Assembly (NCBI RefSeq): GCF_032931615.1
Contig: NZ_CP136759.1
Location: 1,302,001-1,366,000 of the forward strand
Direction: 5' to 3'
Length of the DNA stretch: 64,000 bases
Source of the DNA: Palleronia sp. LCG004
GTDB taxonomy: Bacteria > Pseudomonadota > Alphaproteobacteria > Rhodobacterales > Rhodobacteraceae
Shown: piece by piece, positions 1 through 9,289 of the stretch
Position numbering within the stretch: the first letter of the stretch is position 1
Layout: each line of letters opens with the position of its first letter
Notes under the pieces: model-generated
Seen by the model: only the letters and a program-made list of their open reading frames with translations
What the model was told of the DNA's origin: nothing
The model's database searches: none
Translations under genes and position numbers: made by a program

Positions 1-516
1 GGACGTGACCGGCACCACCTTTGCCCCGAGGAGCCGCATCCGGAAAACGTTCGGCTGCTGACGTTCGACATCGTGCGCCCCCATATAGATCACGCAATCG
101 AGACCGAACTTGGCGCAGACCGTTGCCGTCGCGACGCCGTGCTGACCGGCACCCGTCTCGGCAATGATGCGTTGCTTGCCCATGCGACGCGCGAGCAGAA
201 TCTGTCCCAGGACATTGTTGATCTTGTGCGCGCCGGTATGGTTCAGTTCGTCGCGCTTGAGATACACCTTTGCACCGCCAAGATGCTCGGTCAGACGCTC
301 GGCATAATAGAGAGGCGAAGGTCGGCCGACGTAATGAGTCCAGAGATCGTGCATCTCAGCCCAGAAGTCGTCGTCGGTCTTGGCCCGTTCGTACTCCGCC
401 TCGAGCCGAAGGATCAGTGGCATCAGCGTCTCGCTGACGAAGCGGCCGCCGAACTCTCCGAAGCGCCCCTTTTCGTCGGGGCCGGTCATGAAGGAATTGA
501 ACAGGTCGTTGGCCAT
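1..516 (-). CDS. trpB: Tryptophan synthase beta subunit, N-terminal part (cut by window edge)
   Basis: TrpB condenses indole with L-serine to give tryptophan, using PLP, in the cytoplasmic alpha2beta2 complex. Only the first 172 residues are inside the window. The PLP-lysine motif HTGAHKINN is present with the lysine near residue 98, followed by the conserved AETGAGQHG stretch. The ATG ending at 516 is preceded by a GGAG six bases upstream; another in-frame ATG four codons earlier has no such site. The gene follows trpF at 62 bases on the same strand, so it is probably the last or a late member of the ihfB-lapA-trpF-trpB run. The visible reading frame is intact. Confidence 0.97.
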   Translation of the reverse strand, partial: MANDLFNSFMTGPDEKGRFGEFGGRFVSETLMPLILRLEAEYERAKTDDDFWAEMHDLWTHYVGRPSPLYYAERLTEHLGGAKVYLKRDELNHTGAHKINNVLGQILLARRMGKQRIIAETGAGQHGVATATVCAKFGLDCVIYMGAHDVERQQPNVFRMRLLGAKVVPVTS

Positions 517-578
517 ATCTCGCTCCATCGGTGGATAGAAAGGCGTAACGTCGATTAGGCCGACTGGCAAGCGACGTG

Positions 579-1220
579 TCAGGCGCGCACGGCCTCTGCG
601 AAAGCGCGGATCAACTGACCGTCCTTGAAGCCTGGCGCACTCTCGACGCCCGAACTGACATCCACCTGTCGCGCGCCGGTACGACGAATGGCCTCGGCGA
701 CGTTGTCGGGCCCGAGTCCCCCTGCAAGCATCCACGGCAGGTCCCAGTCGCGGTGCGCAATCAGATCCCAGTCGAACGGACGGCCGTTCCCGCCGGGAAG
801 GTCAGCCCCCTTTGGCGGCTTGGCATCGATCAGCAGCTGGTCCGCAACGGATGCATAACTGTCTACCTTCGTCAGATCTTCTTCGGTCGCGATGCCCACG
901 GCCTTCATCACCGGCAAACCATAGCGCGCGCGGATCTCGGTCACGCGATCTGGGCTTTCGGAACCGTGAAGCTGAAGCATGTCGAGGGGTACTCGGTCGA
1001 TGATCTCGTCGAGCTTCGCGTCCTCGGGATCGACCAGCAAAGCCACCTTCGTCGTGCCGGCCGGAACCGATCCGGCCATGAAGGCGGCATCGTCGATCGT
1101 CAGATTGCGCGGAGATTTCGGGAAGAAAACAAAACCGAGATAGGATGCACCGGCAAGAAGCGCCGCCGCCACGTCAGCGCTTTCGGTCAATCCGCAGAAC
1201 TTGATCCGAACGTCCGGCAT
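579..1220 (-). CDS. trpF: Phosphoribosylanthranilate isomerase
   Basis: TrpF carries out the Amadori rearrangement of N-(5-phosphoribosyl)anthranilate in tryptophan synthesis. The 213-residue product has the usual TIM-barrel length. The KFCGLT motif carries the catalytic cysteine (Cys9), and the catalytic aspartate lies in LLIDAKPP (Asp132); the phosphate-binding AGGL motif is near the C-terminus. I chose the ATG ending at 1220 (protein begins [10 protein letters not shown]) over a TTG three codons upstream because homologues begin this way. It starts 5 bases after the lapA stop and precedes trpB, so the genes are very likely cotranscribed. Confidence 0.96.
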   Translation of the reverse strand: MPDVRIKFCGLTESADVAAALLAGASYLGFVFFPKSPRNLTIDDAAFMAGSVPAGTTKVALLVDPEDAKLDEIIDRVPLDMLQLHGSESPDRVTEIRARYGLPVMKAVGIATEEDLTKVDSYASVADQLLIDAKPPKGADLPGGNGRPFDWDLIAHRDWDLPWMLAGGLGPDNVAEAIRRTGARQVDVSSGVESAPGFKDGQLIRAFAEAVRA

Positions 1221-1225
1221 CAAGG

Positions 1226-1603
1226 TCAACGGGGGACGCTGCCGTCCTCGAGAAGCGCGAGGACGTCGTCTTGGGTGGTGCCGCTGTTCGGGTCCCGGCG
1301 GGTCCCGCGCAGGCGCTCGTTCTCACGGCGAAGGGATTCCTTCTCGCGACGCTCGGTCCGCGCGGCTGCACGATGTTTGTGCTCCCGCAGGTATTCCCAG
1401 ATGAAACCGATCAAGAGGCCGATGACCACCGCGCCGAGGATCACGACGAACATCGGCAGGCTGAGCTCCCATGACCATCCCAGAAAACCGGCCATCGCCT
1501 CCGGCAGGACGCGCAACGTGACCATCGCTGAATTGGCGATGGCAACGACGATCAACAGCACGGCGATGATCGCAAGAATGACGTATTTCACGAGCTGCAT
1601 CAT
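1226..1603 (-). CDS. lapA: LapA-domain inner-membrane protein (DUF1049)
   Basis: A small 125-residue membrane protein. Residues about 5-25 and 48-70 are hydrophobic and would form two transmembrane helices, followed by a charged, probably coiled-coil tail (about 75-100) in the cytoplasm. This matches the LapA/LPS-assembly protein A family, which in E. coli takes part in lipopolysaccharide assembly control through LapB and FtsH; that function has not been shown for alphaproteobacteria. It lies between ihfB (1 base away) and trpF (5 bases away), the usual alphaproteobacterial order. The start is an ATG-ATG pair; either codon would give almost the same protein. Confidence 0.85.
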   Translation of the reverse strand: MMQLVKYVILAIIAVLLIVVAIANSAMVTLRVLPEAMAGFLGWSWELSLPMFVVILGAVVIGLLIGFIWEYLREHKHRAAARTERREKESLRRENERLRGTRRDPNSGTTQDDVLALLEDGSVPR

Positions 1604-1604
1604 C

Positions 1605-1886
1605 TTATCCTTCGTTCAAGCGATCGCGCAGAAGTTTGCCGGTCTTGAAGAACGGCACGTGTTTCTCTTCAACCTGAACCGAGGCACCGGTCCTGGGGTT
1701 CCGACCCTGCCGCGCATCCCTCTTCTTGACCGAAAACGCTCCGAAGCCGCGCAGCTCAACCCGGTCACCGCGCGCCATGGCATCAATGATTCGCTCGAAG
1801 ATGGTCCCGACGATCCGTTCGACGTCGCGCTGTGTAAGATGCGGGTTCTCGTCTGCGATCTTCTGGATCAGCTCGGACCGGATCAT
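1605..1886 (-). CDS. ihfB: Integration host factor beta subunit
   Basis: The 93-residue product is full length for IHF-beta, the DNA-bending partner of IHF-alpha. It begins [15 protein letters not shown] and has the DNA-intercalating beta-arm region around [21 protein letters not shown], with the proline of the NPRTG motif that inserts between base pairs. An in-frame upstream extension to 1940 is ignored because homologues begin at MIRSEL. The gene follows rpsA as in most Proteobacteria, but a strong hairpin lies between them, so ihfB-lapA-trpF-trpB probably has its own promoter in the 211 bases upstream. Confidence 0.96.
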   Translation of the reverse strand: MIRSELIQKIADENPHLTQRDVERIVGTIFERIIDAMARGDRVELRGFGAFSVKKRDARQGRNPRTGASVQVEEKHVPFFKTGKLLRDRLNEG

Positions 1887-2097
1887 CGTCGTCTTCCCCC
1901 TTTTGCGCAGGCAGTCTCGGCGCGTTGCGCGACAATTCATTGATAGTCGGAATTCGTCGGAGCGACATCCATCCCGCCGCGGAAACTATCTGCGGTCCTG
2001 ACTTCGTCGCGAAAATTGTCCCATATTTCAAGTACGTCTGCCCCAAAGACAGACGAAATCACCCCCGCCGGTCCCGCTTGGGTCATCATTAACGAAG

Positions 2098-2125
2098 AAA
2101 CCCGCGGCAACAAGGCCGCGGGTTT
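2098..2125 (-). terminator. Rho-independent terminator downstream of rpsA
   Basis: A perfect 11-base-pair GC-rich stem (2098-2108 with 2115-2125) closes a six-base loop about 45 bases past the rpsA stop. On the leftward transcript the stem ends in TTT and is followed by further scattered T residues. It would insulate rpsA from ihfB. Confidence 0.8.
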
Positions 2126-2169
2126 CGCTTTCGTCAATCGGGAGGCCCGGAGGCTTCCCCGAACCGGGA

Positions 2170-3846
2170 TCAGTCGTCGCCCTTGAGCGCCGCACCCAGG
2201 ATATCGCCGAGCGAAGCACCCGAATCGGAGGAACCGTACTGCTCCACGGCTTCCTTCTCTTCGGCGATCTCGCGGGCCTTGATCGACAGGCCAAGGCGGC
2301 GGGTCTTCTGGTCCACGTTGGTCACACGGACATCGACCTTGTTGCCGACCTGGAAGCGCTCGGGGCGCTGCTCCGAGCGATCACGCGACAGATCGCTGCG
2401 GCGGATGAAGGATTTCGCACCCTCATATTCCACCTCGATGCCACCATCCTCGATCGCGGTGACCTCGACCGTGATGATCGAGCCGCGCTTCACGCCGCTC
2501 GTGACCTCGGTGAAGCTGTCGTCGAGCGCCTTAATCGAGAGCGAGATTCGCTCCTTCTCCACATCCACTTCGGTCACGACGGCCTGAACGGTATCGCCCT
2601 TCTGGAAGTTCTGGATCGCGTCCTCGCCGCGCTGGTCCCAGCTGATGTCGCTAAGGTGAACCATGCCGTCGATATCGCCGTCGAGCCCCACGAAGAGACC
2701 GAACTCGGTGATGTTCTTGACGTCACCTTCGACATGCGTGCCCTCGGGATGCGTCTCGGCGAAGATCTCCCACGGGTTGCGCATGGTCTGCTTGAGGCCG
2801 AGCGACACGCGGCGCTTCTGCGTGTCGATCTCGAGCACCATGACCTCGACCTCTTGCGAGGTGGAGACGATCTTGCCCGGATGGACGTTCTTCTTGGTCC
2901 ACGACATCTCGGAGACGTGCACGAGGCCCTCGACGCCCGGCTCAAGCTCCACGAATGCACCGTAATCGGTGATGTTCGTGACGCGACCGGTATGCGTGCT
3001 GTCGAGCGGGAACTTCGCCTCGACGGTGTCCCACGGATCGTCCTGCAGCTGCTTCATGCCGAGGGAGATGCGGTGGGTTTCCTTGTTGATCTTGATGACC
3101 TGGACCTTGATGGTCTCGCCGATCGTCACGATTTCCGAGGGGTGGTTCACGCGACGCCAGGCCATGTCGGTGACGTGCAGCAGCCCGTCGACACCGCCGA
3201 GATCCACGAAGGCACCGTATTCGGTGATGTTCTTGACCACACCGTCGACGGCCTGACCTTCGGCAAGGTTGCCGATGACTTCGGCGCGCTGCTCGGCACG
3301 GCTCTCCTCGAGGATGGCGCGGCGCGAGACCACGATGTTACCGCGGCGGCGGTCCATCTTGAGGATCTGGAACGGCTGCTTGAGGCCCATGAGCGGGCCC
3401 GCGTCACGCACGGGGCGTACATCGACCTGCGAGCCGGGGAGGAAGGCAACGGCACCGCCGAGATCGACGGTGAAGCCGCCCTTGACGCGACCGAAAATGG
3501 CACCCTCGACGCGGTTCTCGTCGGCATAGGCTTTCTCGAGACGATCCCATGCGGCTTCGCGACGGGCCATTTCGTGGCTGATCACGGCTTCGCCACGGGC
3601 ATTCTCGACCTGGCGGAGATAGACTTCGACTTCGTCGCCGACCTTGATGTCGGGCTGTTCGCCGGGCTGGGCGAATTCCTTCAGATCGACGCGGCCTTCC
3701 ATCTTGTAGCCAACGTCGACGATCGCCTGACCGGCCTCGATGGCGAGGACACGGCCCCGGACGACGGATCCCTCGTCGGGGGTATCGATGTCGAAGCTTT
3801 CGTTGAGGAGGGCTTCGAATTCCTCCATGGATGTGTTTTGAGCCAT
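2170..3846 (-). CDS. rpsA: 30S ribosomal protein S1
   Basis: S1 is the mRNA-binding protein of the 30S subunit that unwinds and docks leader sequences. The 558-residue length fits alphaproteobacterial S1. Six S1/OB-fold repeats can be followed from about residue 30 to 535, each with the GxVxxIxxYGAFVDL-type core and the segment before ISLGLKQ or ISLSIKA. I start at the ATG ending at 3846 (MAQNTSMEEFEALL). A longer in-frame extension to 4209 is non-homologous and crosses the cmk terminator. The upstream neighbour is cmk, the usual order; the terminator between them points to a separate rpsA promoter. Confidence 0.97.
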   Translation of the reverse strand: MAQNTSMEEFEALLNESFDIDTPDEGSVVRGRVLAIEAGQAIVDVGYKMEGRVDLKEFAQPGEQPDIKVGDEVEVYLRQVENARGEAVISHEMARREAAWDRLEKAYADENRVEGAIFGRVKGGFTVDLGGAVAFLPGSQVDVRPVRDAGPLMGLKQPFQILKMDRRRGNIVVSRRAILEESRAEQRAEVIGNLAEGQAVDGVVKNITEYGAFVDLGGVDGLLHVTDMAWRRVNHPSEIVTIGETIKVQVIKINKETHRISLGMKQLQDDPWDTVEAKFPLDSTHTGRVTNITDYGAFVELEPGVEGLVHVSEMSWTKKNVHPGKIVSTSQEVEVMVLEIDTQKRRVSLGLKQTMRNPWEIFAETHPEGTHVEGDVKNITEFGLFVGLDGDIDGMVHLSDISWDQRGEDAIQNFQKGDTVQAVVTEVDVEKERISLSIKALDDSFTEVTSGVKRGSIITVEVTAIEDGGIEVEYEGAKSFIRRSDLSRDRSEQRPERFQVGNKVDVRVTNVDQKTRRLGLSIKAREIAEEKEAVEQYGSSDSGASLGDILGAALKGDD

Positions 3847-3943
3847 GTGGCCTATGATTTCCTTTTTTCGGTCTGTTACGGGCCGTGCGGTTGTCTCCGC
3901 CGGTCTTGGCTTGGTCAGGTTACGGACGGGTTCCGGATATGAC

Positions 3944-3968
3944 AAAAGGGCCGGTCGCTGCCGGCCCT
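3944..3968 (-). terminator. Rho-independent terminator downstream of cmk
   Basis: An eight-base-pair stem AGGGCCGG/CCGGCCCT (3947-3954 with 3961-3968) encloses a six-base loop. On the leftward strand it runs directly into a TTTT tract. It lies about 90 bases after the cmk stop and about 100 bases before the rpsA start. Confidence 0.8.
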
Positions 3969-4060
3969 GCCCATGTCCGGGGCTGTCCCGCCCCTTCGAC
4001 GGGGGCCTTCTACGCAATCCGGGCCAAGGACGCAAGGCCCGAGGTCCATACCGGCGTCGA

Positions 4061-4669
4061 TCAGGTGCGAGCGTTCTCGACGATTCCCACGGCACGCGCG
4101 ACCGCTTCGTCGATAGAAAGATCGCTCGTGTCGATCTCGACGGCGTCGTTTGCCGGGCGCATGGGAGCATCTGCGCGCCCCATGTCCCGGGCATCGCGGG
4201 CGCGAACATCGGCTAGGACGGTCTCGTAATCGGTCGTCTCGCCGCCCGCCACGAGTTCGTCGAACCGGCGGCGGGCGCGAATCTCCGGTGCGGCGATGAC
4301 GAAGAGCTTCACCTCCGCATCGGGGCAAATCACTGTCCCGATGTCCCGTCCGTCGAGCACCGCCCCCGATCCACGCCGCGCGAAGTCACGCTGGAACTGA
4401 AGAAGTGACGCACGTACCGCCGGAATTGCGGCGACCTCGGATGCCTTCGCAGCTACTGCGGCCTCGCGCAGGTCGCGACGTTCGAGATCGGCAGGACCCA
4501 GATCGCGTGCGGCGACCTCGGGATCATCACCGCCTAGAACACGTGCCGCCGTCGCACGATAGAGCAACCCCGTATCGAGATGGCCAAAGCCGAAGTGAAG
4601 GGCGAGAGCGCGCGAGATCGTTCCCTTCCCGGCGGCGGCCGGGCCGTCGACGGCGATCGTCATTCCCAT
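4061..4669 (-). CDS. cmk: (d)CMP kinase
   Basis: Cmk phosphorylates CMP and dCMP with ATP in pyrimidine nucleotide recycling. The 202-residue protein has the P-loop GPAAAGKGT at residues 9-17, the substrate-binding LDTGLLYRA segment, and the [13 protein letters not shown] motif near residue 105. The ATG ending at 4669 has a GGAG at good distance; a second ATG two codons later is also possible. It sits between a GFA-domain gene and rpsA, within the conserved aroA-cmk-rpsA order. Confidence 0.96.
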   Translation of the reverse strand: MGMTIAVDGPAAAGKGTISRALALHFGFGHLDTGLLYRATAARVLGGDDPEVAARDLGPADLERRDLREAAVAAKASEVAAIPAVRASLLQFQRDFARRGSGAVLDGRDIGTVICPDAEVKLFVIAAPEIRARRRFDELVAGGETTDYETVLADVRARDARDMGRADAPMRPANDAVEIDTSDLSIDEAVARAVGIVENART

Positions 4670-4691
4670 GGGGCTCTCCGGTTATCAGTCG

Positions 4692-5105
4692 TCACTTTGC
4701 GGGTGGCCACGTGTCATGCTTCGGCAGGTCGCCCTCGATCTCGTAGTAATCACCCTTGTCCGCGCAGAAGATGTGTCCGGCCAGCGTGATACCGGTGGGC
4801 TTGTCGAGCGCCCCGGCTGCGATACCCAGCGTCTTGCCGCCATCATCCCAGAAAAGCGAAGATCCACATTCGGGACAGAAGGCGCGACGCACCTTGTCGG
4901 AGCTCTCGTACCAGCGCAGATCGCCCTCGATCTCGACATTCTCCCGCGGGGCATTCGTCGTGGCCCAGTAATGCCCGGACATGCGCCGGCATTGCTGGCA
5001 ATGGCAGGCGAAGACCGGCGAAAGGGAGCCGCGCACGCGGAACGAAACCTCGTTGCAGAGGCATCCGCCCATGACCGGGAGGTCGGCCTCGTCACTGAAC
5101 ATCAT
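4692..5105 (-). CDS. GFA-family zinc-binding protein
   Basis: The product of 137 residues belongs to the GFA/CENP-V family (glutathione-dependent formaldehyde-activating enzyme fold). Zinc-ligand cysteines are seen in [23 protein letters not shown] and [11 protein letters not shown]. Real formaldehyde activation is shown for only a few members, so the substrate here is unknown. The start ATG overlaps the aroA stop (ATG ends at 5105, aroA stop ends at 5102) and uses a GGAG inside the last aroA codons, so it is translationally coupled to aroA. It is an insertion into the otherwise conserved aroA-cmk pair. Confidence 0.85.
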   Translation of the reverse strand: MMFSDEADLPVMGGCLCNEVSFRVRGSLSPVFACHCQQCRRMSGHYWATTNAPRENVEIEGDLRWYESSDKVRRAFCPECGSSLFWDDGGKTLGIAAGALDKPTGITLAGHIFCADKGDYYEIEGDLPKHDTWPPAK

Positions 5106-6454
5106 TCCGTCTCCTGCGTCAGGCTCGCGCCGAGATCCTTCATCAGCGCCTCGAAGATTGGAAACGATGTAGCGATGGGGCTTGCGTCGTCCACCGTCAC
5201 CGGCTCGCGGCTCGCCATCCCGAGGATCAGCGCGGACATCGCGATGCGGTGGTCGAGCCGTGCCGCGACGGTCGCGCCGCCCGGAACGCCGCCTGCACCG
5301 CGCCCGGTCACGCGCCACCAATCCGGGCCATCCTCAATCTCGACTCCGCAGGCGCGCAGGACATGCGCCATCGCATCGATCCGGTCGCTCTCCTTGACGC
5401 GCAGTTCGGCCACGCCCGGCATGTCGGTGACACCCTCGGCGAAAGAGGCGACGACGGACAGGATCGGATACTCGTCAATCATCGAAGCCGCGCGCTCGGG
5501 CGGCACCCGGATACCGCGCATGTCGGGCGAGAACCGTGCCCGAAGGTCTGCCGCAGGCTCGCCACCCTCCTCGCGCTGGTTTTCGTATGTCAGATCCGCG
5601 CCCATCTCGAGCAATGTCTCGAACAGTCCGGCGCGCGTGGGGTTCAGGCCGATATTGGGAACCAGCACGTCGGAACCCTCGACAATCAGCGCAGCGCAGA
5701 CCGGAAAGGCCGCGCTCGACGGATCGCGGGGCACCGCGATCTGCTGTGGCGTCAGTTCGGGGTGGCCCGTCAGCGTGATCTCACGACCTTCATCGGTATC
5801 GCACGTCGTGATCTCCGCACCGAAACCAGCCAGCATCCGCTCGGAATGGTCACGCGTCGCCTCGCGCTCGATCACGACGGTCTGCCCGGGTGTGTTGAGC
5901 CCCGCCAGGAGCACCGCGGACTTGACCTGAGCCGAGGGCACGGGGGTTGCGTAGCGCACGGGGACCGGTTGCGCGGCCCCGACGAGCGTTAGCGGCAACC
6001 TGCCCCCCGAACGCCCGACCGCCCGCGCACCGAACTGTGCCAGCGGATCGGTCACGCGTCCCATCGGCCGCCCGTTGAGCGAAGCATCGCCGGTGAAGGT
6101 CACGCTCATGTCATGGGTCGCGACAGCCCCCATGAGGAGGCGGACGCCGGTACCGGAATTGCCGCAATCGATCACGTGGTCGGGCTCGGCGAAACCTCCG
6201 ACACCCACGCCGTTGACTGTCCATTCGCCCGGACCATGGCGGGTGACCTCGGCTCCGAACGCGGCCATCGCGCGACCGGTATCGAGCACGTCCTGCCCTT
6301 CGAGAAGCCCCGTGATGCGTGTTTCGCCCACCGCCATCGCGCCGAGGATCAGGGCGCGATGGCTGATCGACTTGTCACCTGGGACCTCGACGGTACCGCG
6401 CAACGGTCCGGCGCGGCGCGATTGCAGGGGGGCGGGATCGCCATGGGCGGACAT
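5102..6454 (-). CDS. aroA: 3-phosphoshikimate 1-carboxyvinyltransferase (EPSP synthase)
   Basis: AroA joins phosphoenolpyruvate to shikimate-3-phosphate in the shikimate pathway. The product has 450 residues. The N-terminal [15 protein letters not shown] motif carries the PEP-contacting lysine (Lys28), and the segments [26 protein letters not shown] and [10 protein letters not shown] are close to the alphaproteobacterial class II type (CP4-like). The GNSGTGVR motif at 98-105 has glycine at 101, where the glyphosate-tolerant CP4 enzyme has alanine. The stop overlaps the start of the GFA gene. Confidence 0.96.
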   Translation of the reverse strand: MSAHGDPAPLQSRRAGPLRGTVEVPGDKSISHRALILGAMAVGETRITGLLEGQDVLDTGRAMAAFGAEVTRHGPGEWTVNGVGVGGFAEPDHVIDCGNSGTGVRLLMGAVATHDMSVTFTGDASLNGRPMGRVTDPLAQFGARAVGRSGGRLPLTLVGAAQPVPVRYATPVPSAQVKSAVLLAGLNTPGQTVVIEREATRDHSERMLAGFGAEITTCDTDEGREITLTGHPELTPQQIAVPRDPSSAAFPVCAALIVEGSDVLVPNIGLNPTRAGLFETLLEMGADLTYENQREEGGEPAADLRARFSPDMRGIRVPPERAASMIDEYPILSVVASFAEGVTDMPGVAELRVKESDRIDAMAHVLRACGVEIEDGPDWWRVTGRGAGGVPGGATVAARLDHRIAMSALILGMASREPVTVDDASPIATSFPIFEALMKDLGASLTQETE

Positions 6455-6520
6455 CGGGACCTCACTCGCGGATTGGATGCAACCCGCGCGACAATAGGGA
6501 TGGCCCCGGCCGCCGCAAGG

Positions 6521-6595
6521 CTAGATGAGAACCGCCAGCGGAATGAACAGGAAAACGAAGACGGGAAGCGCGACGAGCTTGAGCTTGCGGTTCAT
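6521..6595 (-). CDS. Possible 24-residue single-span membrane peptide
   Basis: A short open frame begins MNRKLKLVALPVFV and ends FLFIPLAVLI: a basic N-terminus (residues 3-6) followed by one continuous hydrophobic stretch, the pattern of a small membrane-anchored protein. A GAGG lies about nine bases before the ATG. It stands between trmB and aroA on the same strand, 66 bases before the aroA start. I recognise no family, and support rests only on the start context and the amphipathic layout. Confidence 0.4.
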   Translation of the reverse strand: MNRKLKLVALPVFVFLFIPLAVLI

Positions 6596-6689
6596 GGGGA
6601 CTGCCTCGGAACATTGTTGTTATGATCCGAGCGATGCCACCTCCGCGCGATCCGTCAAAATCGCGAATCCGTGATGCGCGCCTTCGTGC

Positions 6690-7388
6690 CTACGATTTTC
6701 GCCGGAAGGTCAAGTAGTGTGGCGTTCGACCCTCACGGAGCGCTTTTCGCTCATAACGTGTAGAGATCCAGTCGTCCCAGGGCGTTCCCCCCTCGTCCTT
6801 CAGATCGAATCCTGCTGGAGGGACCTCCTCCAGCGTCTGGCGGACGTAATCGGGAATGTCGGTTGCCACCCGGAATGCCGACCCGGGTGCCATTACACGG
6901 GCAAGCGGACCGAGATGCTCGGGCGTGACGAACCGCCGCCGATGATGACGTGCCTTGGGCCATGGATCGGGATAGAGAAGGAATGCGCGCGAAATCGAGG
7001 CGTCAGGCAGAACGTCGAACAGATCGCGGACGTCGCCCGGATGCACGGCGAGGTTCGACACCCCGGCCTCGCGAATCTTCCCCAGAAGCATGGCGACGCC
7101 GTTGATATAGGGCTCGGCACCGATAATGCCGACATCCGGGTTCGAAGCGGCCTGATGGACCAGATGTTCTCCCCCGCCGAACCCGACCTCCAGCCAGACG
7201 GGTCGGCCTCCGAACAGGCCAGCCAGATCGAGCGGCGCACGGCCTGGATTGACCTCCCAATCGACCGCACCGGGGCTCAGCCGCGCGAGATCCTCGGCCA
7301 GGTAAGCCTCCTGGCTCTGGCGAAGGTTGTGGCCCTTGCGGCGGCCATAGAAGTTGCGCCAGGGCGCATGGGTCGGCTTGTCGGTCAT
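6690..7388 (-). CDS. trmB: tRNA (guanine-N7)-methyltransferase
   Basis: TrmB makes m7G46 in the variable loop of tRNAs using S-adenosylmethionine. The 232-residue product begins MTDKPTHAPWRNFYGRRKGH, a typical family N-terminus, and has the SAM-binding LEVGFGGGEH motif, the PDPWPKARHHRRRF motif and a C-terminal STRYERKALREGRTPHYLTF segment. The ATG ending at 7388 is chosen on homology; another ATG at 7400 is in frame. It is divergent from the peroxiredoxin gene 63 bases away. Confidence 0.95.
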   Translation of the reverse strand: MTDKPTHAPWRNFYGRRKGHNLRQSQEAYLAEDLARLSPGAVDWEVNPGRAPLDLAGLFGGRPVWLEVGFGGGEHLVHQAASNPDVGIIGAEPYINGVAMLLGKIREAGVSNLAVHPGDVRDLFDVLPDASISRAFLLYPDPWPKARHHRRRFVTPEHLGPLARVMAPGSAFRVATDIPDYVRQTLEEVPPAGFDLKDEGGTPWDDWISTRYERKALREGRTPHYLTFRRKS

Positions 7389-7451
7389 GGCGGCGCACAT
7401 ATGTCAGTCGACGAACGGGCGCAACGCGCCTCGATGACAGGAGAAGCCGCA

Positions 7452-8012
7452 ATGAGCAACGAGACACCCGACTGGTCGACCATTCCCGCGCCCGAGAACG
7501 ACGGCGCCGCGGATCATCTGGAGGGTACGCTCCTGCCGGATCTGCCGTTGCCATCGACGGGCGGCGCGCATGTTTCCTTCGCAACGATGCCGGGCCTCAG
7601 TGTCGTCTACTGCTATCCGATGACGGGTCGACCGGATCGCGCCGCGCCCGATGGATGGGACCAAATTCCGGGCGCGCGCGGTTGCACGCCGCAAAGTTGC
7701 GCCTATCGAGATCGTCTGGACGAGCTCAGATCGCTGGGCGCGGATCAGGTCTACGGCCTGTCCACGCAAGAACCGGGTGAACAGGCGGAGGCCGCGGAAC
7801 GGCTCGGATTGCCGTTCTCCCTCGTCTCGGACCACCATCTGGAACTTGCCGAGCAGTTGCTCCTACCGACCTTCGAAGCGGACGGACAAACGCGTCTCAA
7901 GCGTTTGACGATGATCGTCGAAGACGGCGAGGTGAAGAAAGTGTTCTATCCGGTCTTCCCGCCCGATGCGGATGCGGGTCACGTCGCCGACTGGCTCCGC
8001 GCCCGCAGCTGA
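7452..8012 (+). CDS. Peroxiredoxin (AhpC/TSA or BCP-like)
   Basis: A thiol peroxidase of 186 residues that should reduce H2O2 or organic peroxides in the cytoplasm. The peroxidatic cysteine is most likely Cys78 in PGARGCTPQSCAYRD, with Cys83 five residues later as in BCP-type CxxxxC enzymes; a third cysteine (Cys54) precedes YPMTGRP. Compared with classical peroxiredoxins, the loop between YPMTG and the catalytic cysteine is extended, as in a known alphaproteobacterial subgroup. AGGAG lies upstream of the ATG. It converges with metK, whose stop is only three bases beyond. Confidence 0.88.
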   Translation: MSNETPDWSTIPAPENDGAADHLEGTLLPDLPLPSTGGAHVSFATMPGLSVVYCYPMTGRPDRAAPDGWDQIPGARGCTPQSCAYRDRLDELRSLGADQVYGLSTQEPGEQAEAAERLGLPFSLVSDHHLELAEQLLLPTFEADGQTRLKRLTMIVEDGEVKKVFYPVFPPDADAGHVADWLRARS

Positions 8013-8014
8013 AA

Positions 8015-9199
8015 TCAGCCGGCCGCCCGCCTGAGCGCATCGGCAAGATCGGTGCGCTCCCACGAGAACCCTCCGTCGGCCTCGGGCGCGCGGCCGAAAT
8101 GACCGTAGGCAGCGGTCCGCTCGTAGATGGGTTTGTTGAGCTCGAGGTGCTCTCGGATGCCGCGCGGCGTCAGGTCCATGCAATCGTAGCAGGCCTTCTC
8201 GATCGCCTCTTCGTGGACCTCGCCGGTATTGTATGTATCGGCATAGATCGAGAGCGGCTTGGCAACCCCGATGGCGTAGCTGAGCTGGATCGTGCAGCGC
8301 TTCGCAAGGCCGGCAGCGACCACGTTCTTGGCGAGGTATCGAGCAGCGTAGGCCGCCGAGCGATCGACCTTGGTCGGATCCTTGCCCGAGAACGCGCCAC
8401 CGCCATGAGGCGCCGCGCCACCATAGGTATCGACGATGATCTTGCGTCCCGTCAGCCCTGCATCGCCGTCCGGCCCACCAATCACGAAAATGCCCGTCGG
8501 GTTCACCCACCATTCGGTCGCGTCGGTCAGCCAGCCATCGGGCAGAACCTCCCGGATATATGGCTCGACGATGGCGCGGATGTCGTCGCTCGTCTGCGTC
8601 TCGTGCTTGTGCTGGGTCGAGAGAACGATCTGCGTGACCTCGACGGGCTTGCCGTCCTCGTAGCGCAGCGAGATCTGCGACTTCGCATCGGGACCGAGCG
8701 TGGGTTCGGTACCATCCTTCCGGACATCGGCCAGGCGCTTGAGGATCTGGTGCGCGTAATGGATCGGCGCAGGCATCAACTCGGGTGTATCCTCGACCGC
8801 GTAGCCGAACATGATGCCCTGATCGCCTGCACCTTCGTCCTTGTCGCCTTCCGCGTCGACGCCTTGGGCGATATGCGCAGACTGCGCATGTAGCAGATTG
8901 GTGATCTCGCAGGTGTTCCAGTGGAACTTGTCCTGCTCGTAGCCGATGTCGCGGATGCAATCGCGCGCAATCTGTTCGACCCGCCCCAAATAGTCGGCGA
9001 GCTTGGCCTTGTCGGCGAGCCCGACCTCGCCCCCGATGACGACGCGATCGGTCGTGGCGAAGGTCTCGCAAGCCACGCGTGCTTCGCGTTCCTGCGACAG
9101 GAATGCATCGAGCACGGCGTCGGAAATCCGGTCGCAGACTTTGTCGGGATGCCCTTCGGAAACCGACTCCGAAGTGAAGATGTAGTTCTGCCGTGCCAT
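8015..9199 (-). CDS. metK: S-adenosylmethionine synthetase
   Basis: MetK makes S-adenosylmethionine from methionine and ATP. The 394-residue protein has the hallmark [20 protein letters not shown] near the N-terminus, [10 protein letters not shown], and the glycine-rich [22 protein letters not shown] loop. The ATG ending at 9199 follows GGAG by six bases. That GGAG is the 3' part of a SAM/SAH riboswitch, so translation should fall when SAM is plentiful. The gene lies downstream of lnt, after a 90-base leader. Confidence 0.98.
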   Translation of the reverse strand: MARQNYIFTSESVSEGHPDKVCDRISDAVLDAFLSQEREARVACETFATTDRVVIGGEVGLADKAKLADYLGRVEQIARDCIRDIGYEQDKFHWNTCEITNLLHAQSAHIAQGVDAEGDKDEGAGDQGIMFGYAVEDTPELMPAPIHYAHQILKRLADVRKDGTEPTLGPDAKSQISLRYEDGKPVEVTQIVLSTQHKHETQTSDDIRAIVEPYIREVLPDGWLTDATEWWVNPTGIFVIGGPDGDAGLTGRKIIVDTYGGAAPHGGGAFSGKDPTKVDRSAAYAARYLAKNVVAAGLAKRCTIQLSYAIGVAKPLSIYADTYNTGEVHEEAIEKACYDCMDLTPRGIREHLELNKPIYERTAAYGHFGRAPEADGGFSWERTDLADALRRAAG

Positions 9200-9203
9200 G
9201 AAG

Positions 9204-9250
9204 TGCTCCATTAGGATATGCGCGACGCACGCCAGGAAGCCGTTGTACGC
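9204..9250 (-). promoter_or_regulatory. SAM/SAH riboswitch in the metK leader
   Basis: Read leftward, the leader contains GTACAACGGCTTCCTGGCG, then GTGCGT, then AATGGAGCA just before the metK start. This matches the conserved core of the SAM/SAH riboswitch class (ACAACGGCUUCCUGGCGUG followed by UGGAGCA). The flanks GCGTAC and GTGCGT form a six-pair stem with two G-T wobbles. The 3' segment holds the metK Shine-Dalgarno, which pseudoknots with the loop when ligand binds, so this is a translational OFF switch. Confidence 0.92.
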
Positions 9251-9289
9251 CGTAAGGACGCTCCCGCGTAGCCGCAGTTCAAGGCTTAT

